Below, piece by piece: positions 1-5,817 of a DNA stretch of 20,416 nt; within the stretch, counting starts at the first letter, position 1; each line of letters opens with the position of its first letter. A program made the position numbers and the translations under genes. Where the stretch lies: contig DAIDAH010000015.1 in the NCBI GenBank assembly GCA_027310735.1, positions 1-20,416 on the forward strand, written 5' to 3'. The notes beneath the pieces were generated by a model that saw only the letters and a program-made list of their open reading frames with translations, was not told the origin of the DNA and ran no database searches. Source of the DNA: Methylotenera sp. (GTDB taxonomy: Bacteria > Pseudomonadota > Gammaproteobacteria > Burkholderiales > Methylophilaceae).

Positions 1-20
1 TTAACTGCTAAAATAATCGC

Positions 21-1820
21 ATGTTCGACCCGAAGCCTATATTAAGGAATTTACCTAATCTGCCTGGCGTGTATCGCATGATGAATGCGGCGGATGAGGT
101 GATTTATGTGGGTAAAGCCAAAGACCTTAAAAAGCGCGTTTCATCTTATTTCATTAAGACCTTAGCGAGTCCGCGTACTCGTATGATGGTTAGTAATGTT
201 GTCAAAATCGAGACCACGGTAACACGCAGTGAAGCTGAGGCGTTGTTGCTTGAAAATAATCTTATCAAAGGCTTAATGCCGCGTTATAACGTGTTGTTCA
301 GGGATGATAAGTCTTATCCATACATTACGTTAACGGGTGATGAGTATCCTCGATTGGCCTTTCACCGTGGCTCACAACGTAAAGGAAACCAGTATTTCGG
401 ACCTTTTCCCAATTCGCTGGCGGTGCGTGAGAGCATCCAGTTATTGCAGAAAGTATTTAAGTTGCGAACTTGTGAGAATACTGTGTTTGCAAACCGTAGC
501 CGTCCATGCCTGCAACATCAGATCGAGCGTTGTACCGCACCGTGCGTAGGCTTGATTTCAGATGCAGACTACCGTAGCGATGTGCACCAAGCTGCGATGT
601 TTTTACAGGGTAAAACCAATGAGGTGATTGATGCGATTGCTGAGCAGATGAACGCAGCTGCTGCCAATCAGGAATATGAGATGGCAGCGGTGTTTAGAAA
701 TCGTATGCAAGCCCTGCGTCAAGTTCAGGCTAAACAGTTTGTAAGCGACTTTAATGTTTCCGATGCCGATGTGATTGCCTGCGCCGAGCTACAGGGACAG
801 CATTGTATTAATCTGGTAATGATTCGAGGTGGCCGTCATTTAGGTGACAGAAGTTATATGCCCAAAAATACCGATGGTGAAACCTTGGAAAATAGTGTGG
901 AAGCATTTTTAGCGCAGCATTATGTGGCTCAGAATACGCCCCCACTGATTGTGACCGGCATTAAAATTGAGACAGAAGTCATTGAAGAAGTACTGAGCGA
1001 GCAGGCTGGGCGTAAAGTAAAAATCAACACTAATGCGATTGGTGACAAACGTGTGTGGTTGAAAATGGCACAAACCAATGCTGAACTGGCATTAAGTCAG
1101 CGTGCGGCAACTTCTGCAAACCAAACGGCTAAGTTGTTGGCACTGCGCGAGGCGCTACATTTGCCTGATAGTACAGAGCGTATTGAATGTTTCGATATCA
1201 GCCATACCATGGGTGAGGCTACGGTGGGTAGTTGCGTAGTGTTTGACCGTGGTGATATGCAAAATAGCGAGTATCGCCGCTATAACGTGTCAGGTATCAC
1301 GCCGGGCGATGATTATGCTGCAATGCGCGATGTACTTACGCGTCGGTATAAAAAAGTAGCGGCAGGCGAGGGGGTGCGTCCTGACCTAATATTTATCGAT
1401 GGTGGTAAAGGTCAGCTTGGCATTGCGGTTGAAGTGATGGCTGAGGTTGGTCTGGATGATATTTTGTTGGTTGGCATTGCTAAAGGTGAAGAGCGTCGGC
1501 CCGGCTTGGAAACAATGATCTTTTCTGATACCGGCGAAATGCTTAATTTGGAAAAAGATAACAAAGGCTTGCACCTGTTGCAACAAATTCGTGATGAAGC
1601 ACATCGTTTTGCAATTACAGGACATCGCGCCAAGCGCGCCAAGGCACGGATGCATTCTAGCTTAGAGGATATTGAGGGGATAGGTGCTAAAAGACGTAAA
1701 GCATTGCTGACGCGCTTTGGTGGCCTAGATGGCGTAAAGAGTGCTAGTATTGATGAAATTGCCAATGTTGAAGGTATTAGCCTTAATTTGGCAGAAAAAA
1801 TTTACGGAGAGCTGCATTAA
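21..1820 (+). CDS. uvrC: UvrABC system protein C (excinuclease subunit)
   Basis: UvrC makes the 3' and 5' incisions around a bulky DNA lesion in nucleotide excision repair, acting with UvrA and UvrB. The 599-aa product has the usual length (about 600). The N-terminal GIY-YIG nuclease domain shows GVY at residues 16-18 and IYVG at 28-31, with the expected Tyr29, Arg39 and Glu78. A UvrB-binding UVR segment lies near residues 200-240. The RNase H-like endonuclease half carries ECFDISHT and LIFIDGGKGQ with conserved aspartates, and a helix-hairpin-helix region (EDIEGIGAKRRKALL) closes the protein. The ATG at 21 is the natural family start (MFDPKPIL...PGVY). The stop codon directly abuts the start of pgsA, so the two genes are very likely co-transcribed, as in Escherichia coli. 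Nothing appears broken. Confidence 0.97.
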   Translation: MFDPKPILRNLPNLPGVYRMMNAADEVIYVGKAKDLKKRVSSYFIKTLASPRTRMMVSNVVKIETTVTRSEAEALLLENNLIKGLMPRYNVLFRDDKSYPYITLTGDEYPRLAFHRGSQRKGNQYFGPFPNSLAVRESIQLLQKVFKLRTCENTVFANRSRPCLQHQIERCTAPCVGLISDADYRSDVHQAAMFLQGKTNEVIDAIAEQMNAAAANQEYEMAAVFRNRMQALRQVQAKQFVSDFNVSDADVIACAELQGQHCINLVMIRGGRHLGDRSYMPKNTDGETLENSVEAFLAQHYVAQNTPPLIVTGIKIETEVIEEVLSEQAGRKVKINTNAIGDKRVWLKMAQTNAELALSQRAATSANQTAKLLALREALHLPDSTERIECFDISHTMGEATVGSCVVFDRGDMQNSEYRRYNVSGITPGDDYAAMRDVLTRRYKKVAAGEGVRPDLIFIDGGKGQLGIAVEVMAEVGLDDILLVGIAKGEERRPGLETMIFSDTGEMLNLEKDNKGLHLLQQIRDEAHRFAITGHRAKRAKARMHSSLEDIEGIGAKRRKALLTRFGGLDGVKSASIDEIANVEGISLNLAEKIYGELH

Positions 1821-2417
1821 ATGACCTGCAATGTTCCCACCATGCTGACATGGTTGCGTATTTTGTTGATTCCAGTATTTGTGGGCGTTTTCTATTTGCC
1901 AATTGATCCACAGCAACTAGGTGCAATCCCTGCGCACTGGGTGAACATTACGGCGACTACGATTTTCGCGATTGCAGCGATTACAGATTGGCTGGATGGC
2001 TATTTGGCGCGTAGGCTTAATCAAACGTCAGCATTTGGCGCATTCTTAGACCCTGTGGCAGACAAGTTGATGGTTGCTGCAGCGTTAATTGTGCTGGTTG
2101 AGTTTGAGCGGGTCGGAGCCATCATTGCATTGATTATTATTGGTCGTGAAATTGCAATTAGTGCCTTGCGTGAATGGATGGCTGGAGAAGGTCAGCGTAG
2201 TAGCGTTGGTGTTGCCATGATCGGTAAAATTAAAACAGCTGTGCAAATGATTGCGATATTGTTTTTGCTGTATTGGGATAATGTTCATCTGGCGAGCATG
2301 GGTATATTGCAAACCAAATTAATCGGTCACATTCTAATTGCGATAGCTGCTTTTTTGACTTTGCTATCAATGGCTTACTATCTGAAAGCAGCGCTACCTA
2401 AGATAAGAGCCAAATAA
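1821..2417 (+). CDS. pgsA: CDP-diacylglycerol--glycerol-3-phosphate 3-phosphatidyltransferase
   Basis: PgsA is the inner-membrane enzyme that transfers a phosphatidyl group from CDP-diacylglycerol to glycerol-3-phosphate, the committed step to phosphatidylglycerol and cardiolipin. The 198-aa protein carries the complete CDP-alcohol phosphatidyltransferase signature DxxDGxxARx8GxxxDxxxD: Asp56, Asp59, Gly60, Ala63, Arg64, Gly73, Asp77 and Asp81. Several hydrophobic segments surround it (about 10-27, 44-55, 88-110, 130-150, 165-190). The ATG follows the uvrC TAA with no gap, which suggests translational coupling. Downstream come tRNA-Gly and tRNA-Cys, the same order as uvrC-pgsA-glyW-cysT in enterobacteria, which supports the assignment over other CDP-alcohol transferases such as PssA. 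Confidence 0.95.
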   Translation: MTCNVPTMLTWLRILLIPVFVGVFYLPIDPQQLGAIPAHWVNITATTIFAIAAITDWLDGYLARRLNQTSAFGAFLDPVADKLMVAAALIVLVEFERVGAIIALIIIGREIAISALREWMAGEGQRSSVGVAMIGKIKTAVQMIAILFLLYWDNVHLASMGILQTKLIGHILIAIAAFLTLLSMAYYLKAALPKIRAK

Positions 2418-2444
2418 AATATAGCTTAGAGCGTCATTGTAGTC

Positions 2445-2472
2445 TTGACGACTTTCAGAAAATCGCTATAAT
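2445..2472 (+). promoter_or_regulatory. Sigma-70 promoter of the tRNA-Gly/tRNA-Cys unit
   Basis: A near-consensus -35 TTGACG (2445-2450) and a perfect -10 TATAAT (2467-2472) are separated by 16 bp. The bases after the -10 (GGCGCCTG) are GC-rich, like the discriminator of stringently controlled stable-RNA promoters. The mature tRNA-Gly begins 16 bases after the -10, which leaves room for a short 5' leader. The tRNAs can therefore be transcribed independently of uvrC-pgsA. Confidence 0.85.
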
Positions 2473-2487
2473 GGCGCCTGTCTTAAC

Positions 2488-2563
2488 GCGGGAATAGCTC
2501 AGCTGGTAGAGCGCAACCTTGCCAAGGTTGAGGTCGCGAGTTCGAGCCTCGTTTCCCGCTCCA
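2488..2563 (+). tRNA. tRNA-Gly (anticodon GCC)
   Basis: A complete cloverleaf of 76 nt including an encoded CCA end. The acceptor stem is GCGGGAA paired with TTCCCGC, followed by discriminator T. The anticodon stem CAACC/GGTTG encloses TTGCCAA, placing anticodon GCC at 2521-2523. The T arm is GCGAG-TTCGAGC-CTCGT. It occupies the position of glyW in the E. coli uvrC-pgsA-glyW-cysT-leuZ cluster. Confidence 0.97.
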
Positions 2564-2609
2564 TATTTTAGTTTAACAAGCATGTAAGTCTTGTTTGTTA
2601 AATGGCATC

Positions 2610-2641
2610 AAACGGCGAATGCATTCATGCTTTCGCCGTTT
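2610..2641 (+). terminator. Hairpin between the two tRNA genes (possible processing signal or weak terminator)
   Basis: A perfect 10-bp stem (2610-2619 with 2632-2641, AACGGCGAA/TTCGCCGTT at its core) encloses a 12-base loop and is followed by TTTTAGTTTT. The shape resembles a rho-independent terminator with an interrupted T-tract. Because tRNA-Cys follows only 30 bases later without an obvious promoter of its own, it more likely acts as a partial terminator or a precursor-processing structure. This reading is inference. Confidence 0.5.
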
Positions 2642-2670
2642 TAGTTTTAGCTAGTGGTTTAGCAAATGAT

Positions 2671-2744
2671 GGCGCGATAGCAAAGCGGTTATGCCGCGGC
2701 CTGCAAAGCCGTTTAGACCAGTTCGACTCTGGTTCGCGCCTCCA
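2671..2744 (+). tRNA. tRNA-Cys (anticodon GCA)
   Basis: A complete cloverleaf of 74 nt including an encoded CCA. The acceptor GGCGCGA pairs with TCGCGCC, with discriminator T. The anticodon stem GCGGC/GCCGT (one G-U pair) holds loop CTGCAAA, placing GCA at 2703-2705. The T loop is TTCGACT. It is the counterpart of cysT downstream of pgsA in enterobacteria; the leucine tRNA that follows there is absent here. Confidence 0.97.
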
Positions 2745-2866
2745 TATTCACAGTCCCCATGTCCCATTTATCTTGTTCTACTAATGAGTTACTTATATCG
2801 GCTATGGTATTAATCGCTTAATACTGAACTACTGGTAAGGAATAGATAAGCGTAAGACCGTTGCAT

Positions 2867-2902
2867 AATCCCATCCACTCAGAAGAGTCGATGGGATTTT
2901 TA
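2867..2902 (+). terminator. Rho-independent terminator of the tRNA unit
   Basis: A 9-bp stem AATCCCATC (2867-2875) with GATGGGATT (2890-2898) is extended by an inner ACTC/GAGT stem (2877-2880, 2885-2888) closed by the tetraloop AGAA. A T-rich tail follows (TTTTATT). It lies about 120 bases after tRNA-Cys. A smaller 7-bp hairpin (2807-2824, loop TCGC) sits in the trailer in between. Confidence 0.85.
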
Positions 2903-2942
2903 TTGGTTTAAATAATGATTGACTACGTGTTTGCACGGATTT

Positions 2943-2959
2943 ACCTAACAGTGTTAGGT
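2943..2959. repeat. 17-bp inverted repeat, possible operator
   Basis: The sequence ACCTAACAGTGTTAGGT has perfect 7-bp arms around AGT. A TTGACT hexamer lies 18 bases upstream (2919-2924), but no convincing -10 is at the right distance. It could be a protein-binding site controlling the RNA candidate or the small gene downstream, or simply a hairpin. No regulator can be named from the sequence. Confidence 0.4.
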
Positions 2960-2974
2960 CATTAAATTAATAAC

Positions 2975-3044
2975 GAAGATGGCACATGCCAAGCAACGCA
3001 TAGTTGTCTAATCTTCCCCGAGGTTAGTGCCATCGTCTTTTTTT
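2975..3044 (+). ncRNA. Candidate small RNA or leader RNA: three-way junction ending in a T-run
   Basis: An 8-bp closing stem, GATGGCAC (2978-2985) with GTGCCATC (3027-3034), encloses two hairpins: GCAAC/GTTGT (2993-2997, 3003-3007) and TAATC/GGTTA (3009-3013, 3022-3026, one G-U pair), the latter exposing the loop TTCCCCGA. The outer stem is followed within three bases by seven Ts (3038-3044), as in an intrinsic terminator. A short alternative pairing, GGC with GCC (2981-2983, 2988-2990), would compete with the closing stem. I do not recognise it as a known RNA family. It precedes a small DUF2934-like gene by about 75 bases, so it could be that gene's leader or an independent sRNA. The stretch 2745-3119 holds no other gene. 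Confidence 0.45.
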
Positions 3045-3119
3045 AATAATACGAACATAAGCAGAGATAATGCTGCATTAAAAAACAATAAGGGTTTGCT
3101 TGAGTCTGAGAGTGGAGTG

Positions 3120-3263
3120 ATGTGCGATATCAATGATGTGAGAGAATATGACAGGTGCTCAGGTATCGCAGAGTGCGCTTACTATAAAACCCAAGTGCAA
3201 AGTTTTGGGTCTGGATATGAAATTCAAGACTGGCTGAATGCTAAAGCTAAGTTAGATGAATAA
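3120..3263 (+). CDS. Small DUF2934-like protein
   Basis: This 47-aa protein matches, as far as I recall the family, the short DUF2934 pattern: an IAE.AY segment, then a G.GYEIQDWLNAKAKL ending, equivalent to the typical G.D..DWL.AE..L. The family is common in proteobacteria and its function is unknown. The ATG at 3120 is chosen because a purine-rich GAGAG lies seven bases upstream. The reading frame stays open back to a GTG at 3027, but that codon lies inside the terminator-like hairpin and the added residues look non-coding. The residues are mostly polar and no membrane segment is seen. Its own promoter is not evident. Confidence 0.65.
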   Translation: MCDINDVREYDRCSGIAECAYYKTQVQSFGSGYEIQDWLNAKAKLDE

Positions 3264-3287
3264 GACAGATATTGCTTTTTGTTTATC

Positions 3288-3391
3288 TAATAAGAATCAT
3301 TAAACATTGAAGTTTATAAAGTATTAACGGAAGTTCTTTACAAAACTAAAGCGGCTCCTAATTACTAGAAATTCTTATTATTAGTTCAATG
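3288..3391. repeat. Crossed complementary segments in an AT-rich intergenic region
   Basis: TAATAAGAAT (3288-3297) is the exact complement of ATTCTTATTA (3371-3380), and CATTGAA (3305-3311) is the exact complement of TTCAATG (3385-3391). Because the pairs are crossed rather than nested, they would form a pseudoknot or two mutually competing helices in RNA. They occupy the 164-base gap between the DUF2934-like gene and the next gene. The strings are AT-rich, so chance is possible. Confidence 0.3.
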
Positions 3392-3430
3392 ATTGATACT
3401 GCTTAAGAAATATTTTAATAGGATGCCATG

Positions 3431-3766
3431 ATGCCAATTGCAGATATATACACCCGTAAAGTGACTATTTCTAGACTTGAGGACGGTATTTTTCCTATAG
3501 GCAAATCAATACGTGCAATTCATGTTGGTACTGTTAAGGATAGGGCTGAAAAAGCAATGAACCTTACCGAGGTCAACATCAGTATTTATGAGACTGTGCG
3601 ATTTATATGTGTTGAGCATGTGCAGGATATTCCAGCGGCAAACGATAACGCGGAGCTCACTAGTATTAATATCATTACTTTAGCAAGCCTGATGGCGGAA
3701 CTTGCTAAAGAACTTCATTTACTTGTCGAATTGATCGCGCAGGAGCAGAAAAATACAAGGTTATGA
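3431..3766 (+). CDS. Hypothetical protein (111-112 aa)
   Basis: I do not recognise this protein. It has a mixed N-terminal half (segments such as KVTISRLEDGIFPIGKSI) and a hydrophobic, leucine-rich, probably helical C-terminus (residues about 80-105, LASLMAELAKELHLLVELIA) that looks more like an amphipathic helix than a transmembrane segment. Two consecutive ATGs occur, at 3428 and 3431; the second is preferred because an AGGA motif lies seven bases upstream. The gene ends 41 bases before the hibernation-factor start, so the two may share a transcript. Position next to a ribosome hibernation factor suggests, but does not show, a stress or translation connection. Confidence 0.65.
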   Translation: MPIADIYTRKVTISRLEDGIFPIGKSIRAIHVGTVKDRAEKAMNLTEVNISIYETVRFICVEHVQDIPAANDNAELTSINIITLASLMAELAKELHLLVELIAQEQKNTRL

Positions 3767-3807
3767 TTATTAGGTGCCGGATTATTGGTGATAATTGGAG
3801 TAGAGCC

Positions 3808-4356
3808 ATGCAAATTCCATTACAAATTACTATTCGTAATATGCGAAATTCTGAAGCAATAGAAACTTATATTCGAGAAAAAACCCAAAAACTGAATGAT
3901 TTTTTTGCACACATCATTTCATGCCGAGTGGTCGTGGAAATACCGCATAAGCACCATAATCAAGGCAAGCAGTTTAATGTGCGTATTGATCTTGGCGTGC
4001 CAGGTAACGAACTTGTCGTTAATCGTGATCATCATGAAGATGTGTATGTTGCTTTGCGTGATGCGTTTGATGCCACTAAGCGCCAACTAGAAGATTATGT
4101 TCATCGCTTGCACCGTGAAACTAAAATGCATGCGCCAGAATCTATAGGTCACATCGTGCGAATTAACCAGAAGGAAGGGTTTGGGTTCATCACAGGGCCA
4201 GATGGCACGGAGCTTTATTTTAATCGTGACAATGTAGTTAGCCCAAGTTTTGAACGTCTTAAGGTTGGAGATGAAGTTAAATTTATTGAAGAAACTACTG
4301 TAGAAAGACCTCAAGCAAAGCGCGTCAGTGTTGGTAATCACCAATTACCAACTTAG
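3808..4356 (+). CDS. HPF/RaiA-family ribosome hibernation factor fused to a cold-shock domain
   Basis: Residues 1-about 105 form an HPF/RaiA domain (starts MQIPLQITIRN; contains RVVVEIPHKHHNQGKQFNVRI and the basic stretch near KRQLEDYVHRLHRE), which in relatives binds the 30S decoding region and silences idle ribosomes. Residues about 114-178 form a cold-shock (CspA-like) nucleic-acid-binding domain, with an RNP1-like GFGFI at 124-128 and an RNP2-like ELYFNRDNV a few residues later. The start at 3808 has a GGAG seven bases upstream. A longer frame opens at 3763, overlapping the preceding stop as ATGA, but its extra 15 residues do not look like the family N-terminus. The second domain replaces the dimerisation domain of long HPF, so the protein is not a classical 100S-forming long HPF. 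Confidence 0.9.
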   Translation: MQIPLQITIRNMRNSEAIETYIREKTQKLNDFFAHIISCRVVVEIPHKHHNQGKQFNVRIDLGVPGNELVVNRDHHEDVYVALRDAFDATKRQLEDYVHRLHRETKMHAPESIGHIVRINQKEGFGFITGPDGTELYFNRDNVVSPSFERLKVGDEVKFIEETTVERPQAKRVSVGNHQLPT

Positions 4357-4425
4357 AGATGTCAGGTAGGCAATTTAGGCTGGTATTCTTAAGGTGTCAC
4401 ATTAAGCAGCATAGCCGAGTGCTTA

Positions 4426-4833
4426 TTAGGGGAAGTCTGCTGCATATTTACTTATCCACTCACCAGCAGCTTCTTGCACGGTTAGATTGCGCCCCTCGTC
4501 TCGTTTTATGGAGTGCTTGTAGTCTTCAATATAACAAACCTGCTCGACCATACGCACCTTGAAGGCATCATCTAAAGTTAAAAACTCAACCCCTAACTCA
4601 TTATCTTCTAGCCTTTTGCGGCACCAAATAACTTTCGCATTCGTTTCAAATGCTGGCTGAACATAAGGGATCTTTATGCAGACTAGTGTGCCTGGTTCAA
4701 TGTTGTGTTTGGAGTGAAATGCTAGCCCCCCCGCAGCCAGATCTGAACTGATTGATGTTGCATCTAAAGGGAGATGGCCTGTTACTGTTACTTCAATAGG
4801 GATATTTACAGGATGTCGAATAAATCGCCGCAT
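4426..4833 (-). CDS. PilZ domain protein (predicted c-di-GMP receptor)
   Basis: This 135-aa protein begins with the PilZ RxxxR motif (Arg2 and Arg6 in MRRFIRHPV) and carries the second signature (D/N)x(S/A)xxG as DLAAGG at 31-36; both are needed for cyclic di-GMP binding in the family. The rest of the beta-barrel is visible (VCIKIPYV, AKVIWCRK, LGVEFLTLD), followed by a C-terminal extension of about 45 residues ending in a predicted helix. It is a stand-alone PilZ protein of the YcgR-like/PilZ type without an output domain, so its partner is unknown. It converges with the hibernation-factor gene, leaving a 69-base gap with no clear terminator. The SD upstream of the ATG is weak. Confidence 0.88.
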   Translation of the reverse strand: MRRFIRHPVNIPIEVTVTGHLPLDATSISSDLAAGGLAFHSKHNIEPGTLVCIKIPYVQPAFETNAKVIWCRKRLEDNELGVEFLTLDDAFKVRMVEQVCYIEDYKHSIKRDEGRNLTVQEAAGEWISKYAADFP

Positions 4834-5085
4834 TTGACTTTACCCACTTTAAGTAAACATTTGATAGCTTTCGCTTTTCAACGGCTAAAAACATCTAGCT
4901 CGTTTATTAAGTGATTTATGTCAGATGGGAGGGGGGATGTCAAGTAAATTACAGCTACCAAATTTTATACTTAGCGAATTTTAACCTGCAAGTAATGTGG
5001 TATTAACTGTATCGAGAAGTGATACTTATTTTTGCTGATATATGATTTTAGGATGTGAAATATGCTACTTTTACTGCCAGTTTAG

Positions 5086-5337
5086 TTAACGTGTTGTCAG
5101 TATCTTCATCATTGCATCATACTCTGAAACAATTTCAGAGCCAGAATTTGTGAATTGATCATTACTTTCTCGTTCGGCGTGTTTAAAGCCATCATTCACT
5201 AATGTTGGCGTAAACGTGAAGTCTAAATACCTCCCATCGCCAATGTCGATAACATCAATGCCATTAGCATTTTCAACCACTAGCCAATAGTCTGGGACCT
5301 CCATACTTAGGGTTACCGTGATTTTTATATTTTTCAT
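5086..5337 (-). CDS. Hypothetical protein (83 aa)
   Basis: An unrecognised soluble small protein. The N-terminal half reads like an all-beta fold with alternating residues (KITVTLSMEVPDYWLVVE) followed by IGDGRYLDFTFTPTLV; the pattern is coding-like and probably conserved. The C-terminal 35 residues are polar. The ATG at 5337 has an AGGA about ten bases upstream (plus-strand TCCT near 5348-5351), an acceptable though long spacing. No signal peptide or membrane segment is seen. The 250 bases between this gene and the PilZ gene contain only a possible 15-codon ORF (see findings). No functional neighbour explains it. Confidence 0.6.
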   Translation of the reverse strand: MKNIKITVTLSMEVPDYWLVVENANGIDVIDIGDGRYLDFTFTPTLVNDGFKHAERESNDQFTNSGSEIVSEYDAMMKILTTR

Positions 5338-5416
5338 ACAACTGTTATCCTAAATTTCTGTGACAATTCTTTTTGATCGTTTTATGCAAAAAGTCGGTTT
5401 GTTCGCGAGTAGATAA

Positions 5417-5659
5417 CTAGTCAATATTGGCTTCTATCGAGCATGCTATCTGTAAGAGTCTTTTTCCTATTGGCGTATGCATCAAATAAACAGGTGCCAC
5501 TTTACTCACAGACTCAAGTAACAATTTAACTTTTTGCCAATCTTGTTTTGACGTCATATTGCCGAAGAGTCTGAAAATTTGTGTTTTAGCAAACAGGAAA
5601 ATTTTGCCTGCGACATGATATGTCATCAATACGTATAAACACTTACTTGTATTGGGCAT
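5417..5659 (-). CDS. Hypothetical small protein (80 aa, or 46 aa from the internal start)
   Basis: Not recognised. The stretch after an internal Met35 (MTSKQDWQKVKLLLESVSKV, then APVYLMHTPIGKRLLQIA) looks like a compact helical protein, while the preceding 34 residues look less like coding sequence. The start could therefore be at 5557 rather than 5659; neither has a good SD. It lies alone between the 83-aa gene and the end of rsgA, all on the minus strand. Coding status is plausible, not proven. The 158 bases from 5660 to 5817 hold only weak AT-rich dyads. Confidence 0.4.
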   Translation of the reverse strand: MPNTSKCLYVLMTYHVAGKIFLFAKTQIFRLFGNMTSKQDWQKVKLLLESVSKVAPVYLMHTPIGKRLLQIACSIEANID

Positions 5660-5817
5660 TGCCGTAATGGCTTTTCTTTATTGTAACTTAAGCTTAATTT
5701 TGACGTGGTGGGAGACTTAATCCATGCTGGATAAATAAGATTTCTTTATGAAAATTTTCTAAAAGAATATCCAGTACTGTTATGTTGTTGTCTGGTTACA
5801 AGGCTGAGTGATGTGGT

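Noticed and set aside
2602..2784. 60-codon plus-strand frame across the tRNA-Cys gene
   Set aside because: It runs straight through a complete tRNA and has no SD or family resemblance.
2745..2866. Leucine tRNA expected after tRNA-Cys by analogy with E. coli
   Set aside because: No cloverleaf is present; only a 7-bp hairpin (2807-2824) is seen.
2975..3044. Hammerhead ribozyme or purine/TPP-type riboswitch reading of the three-way junction
   Set aside because: The conserved core bases of those RNAs (for example CTGATGA and GAAA of hammerheads) are absent.
3027..3119. GTG at 3027 as start of the DUF2934-like protein
   Set aside because: The codon is part of the terminator-like stem and the added residues do not look coding; the ATG at 3120 has a better upstream region.
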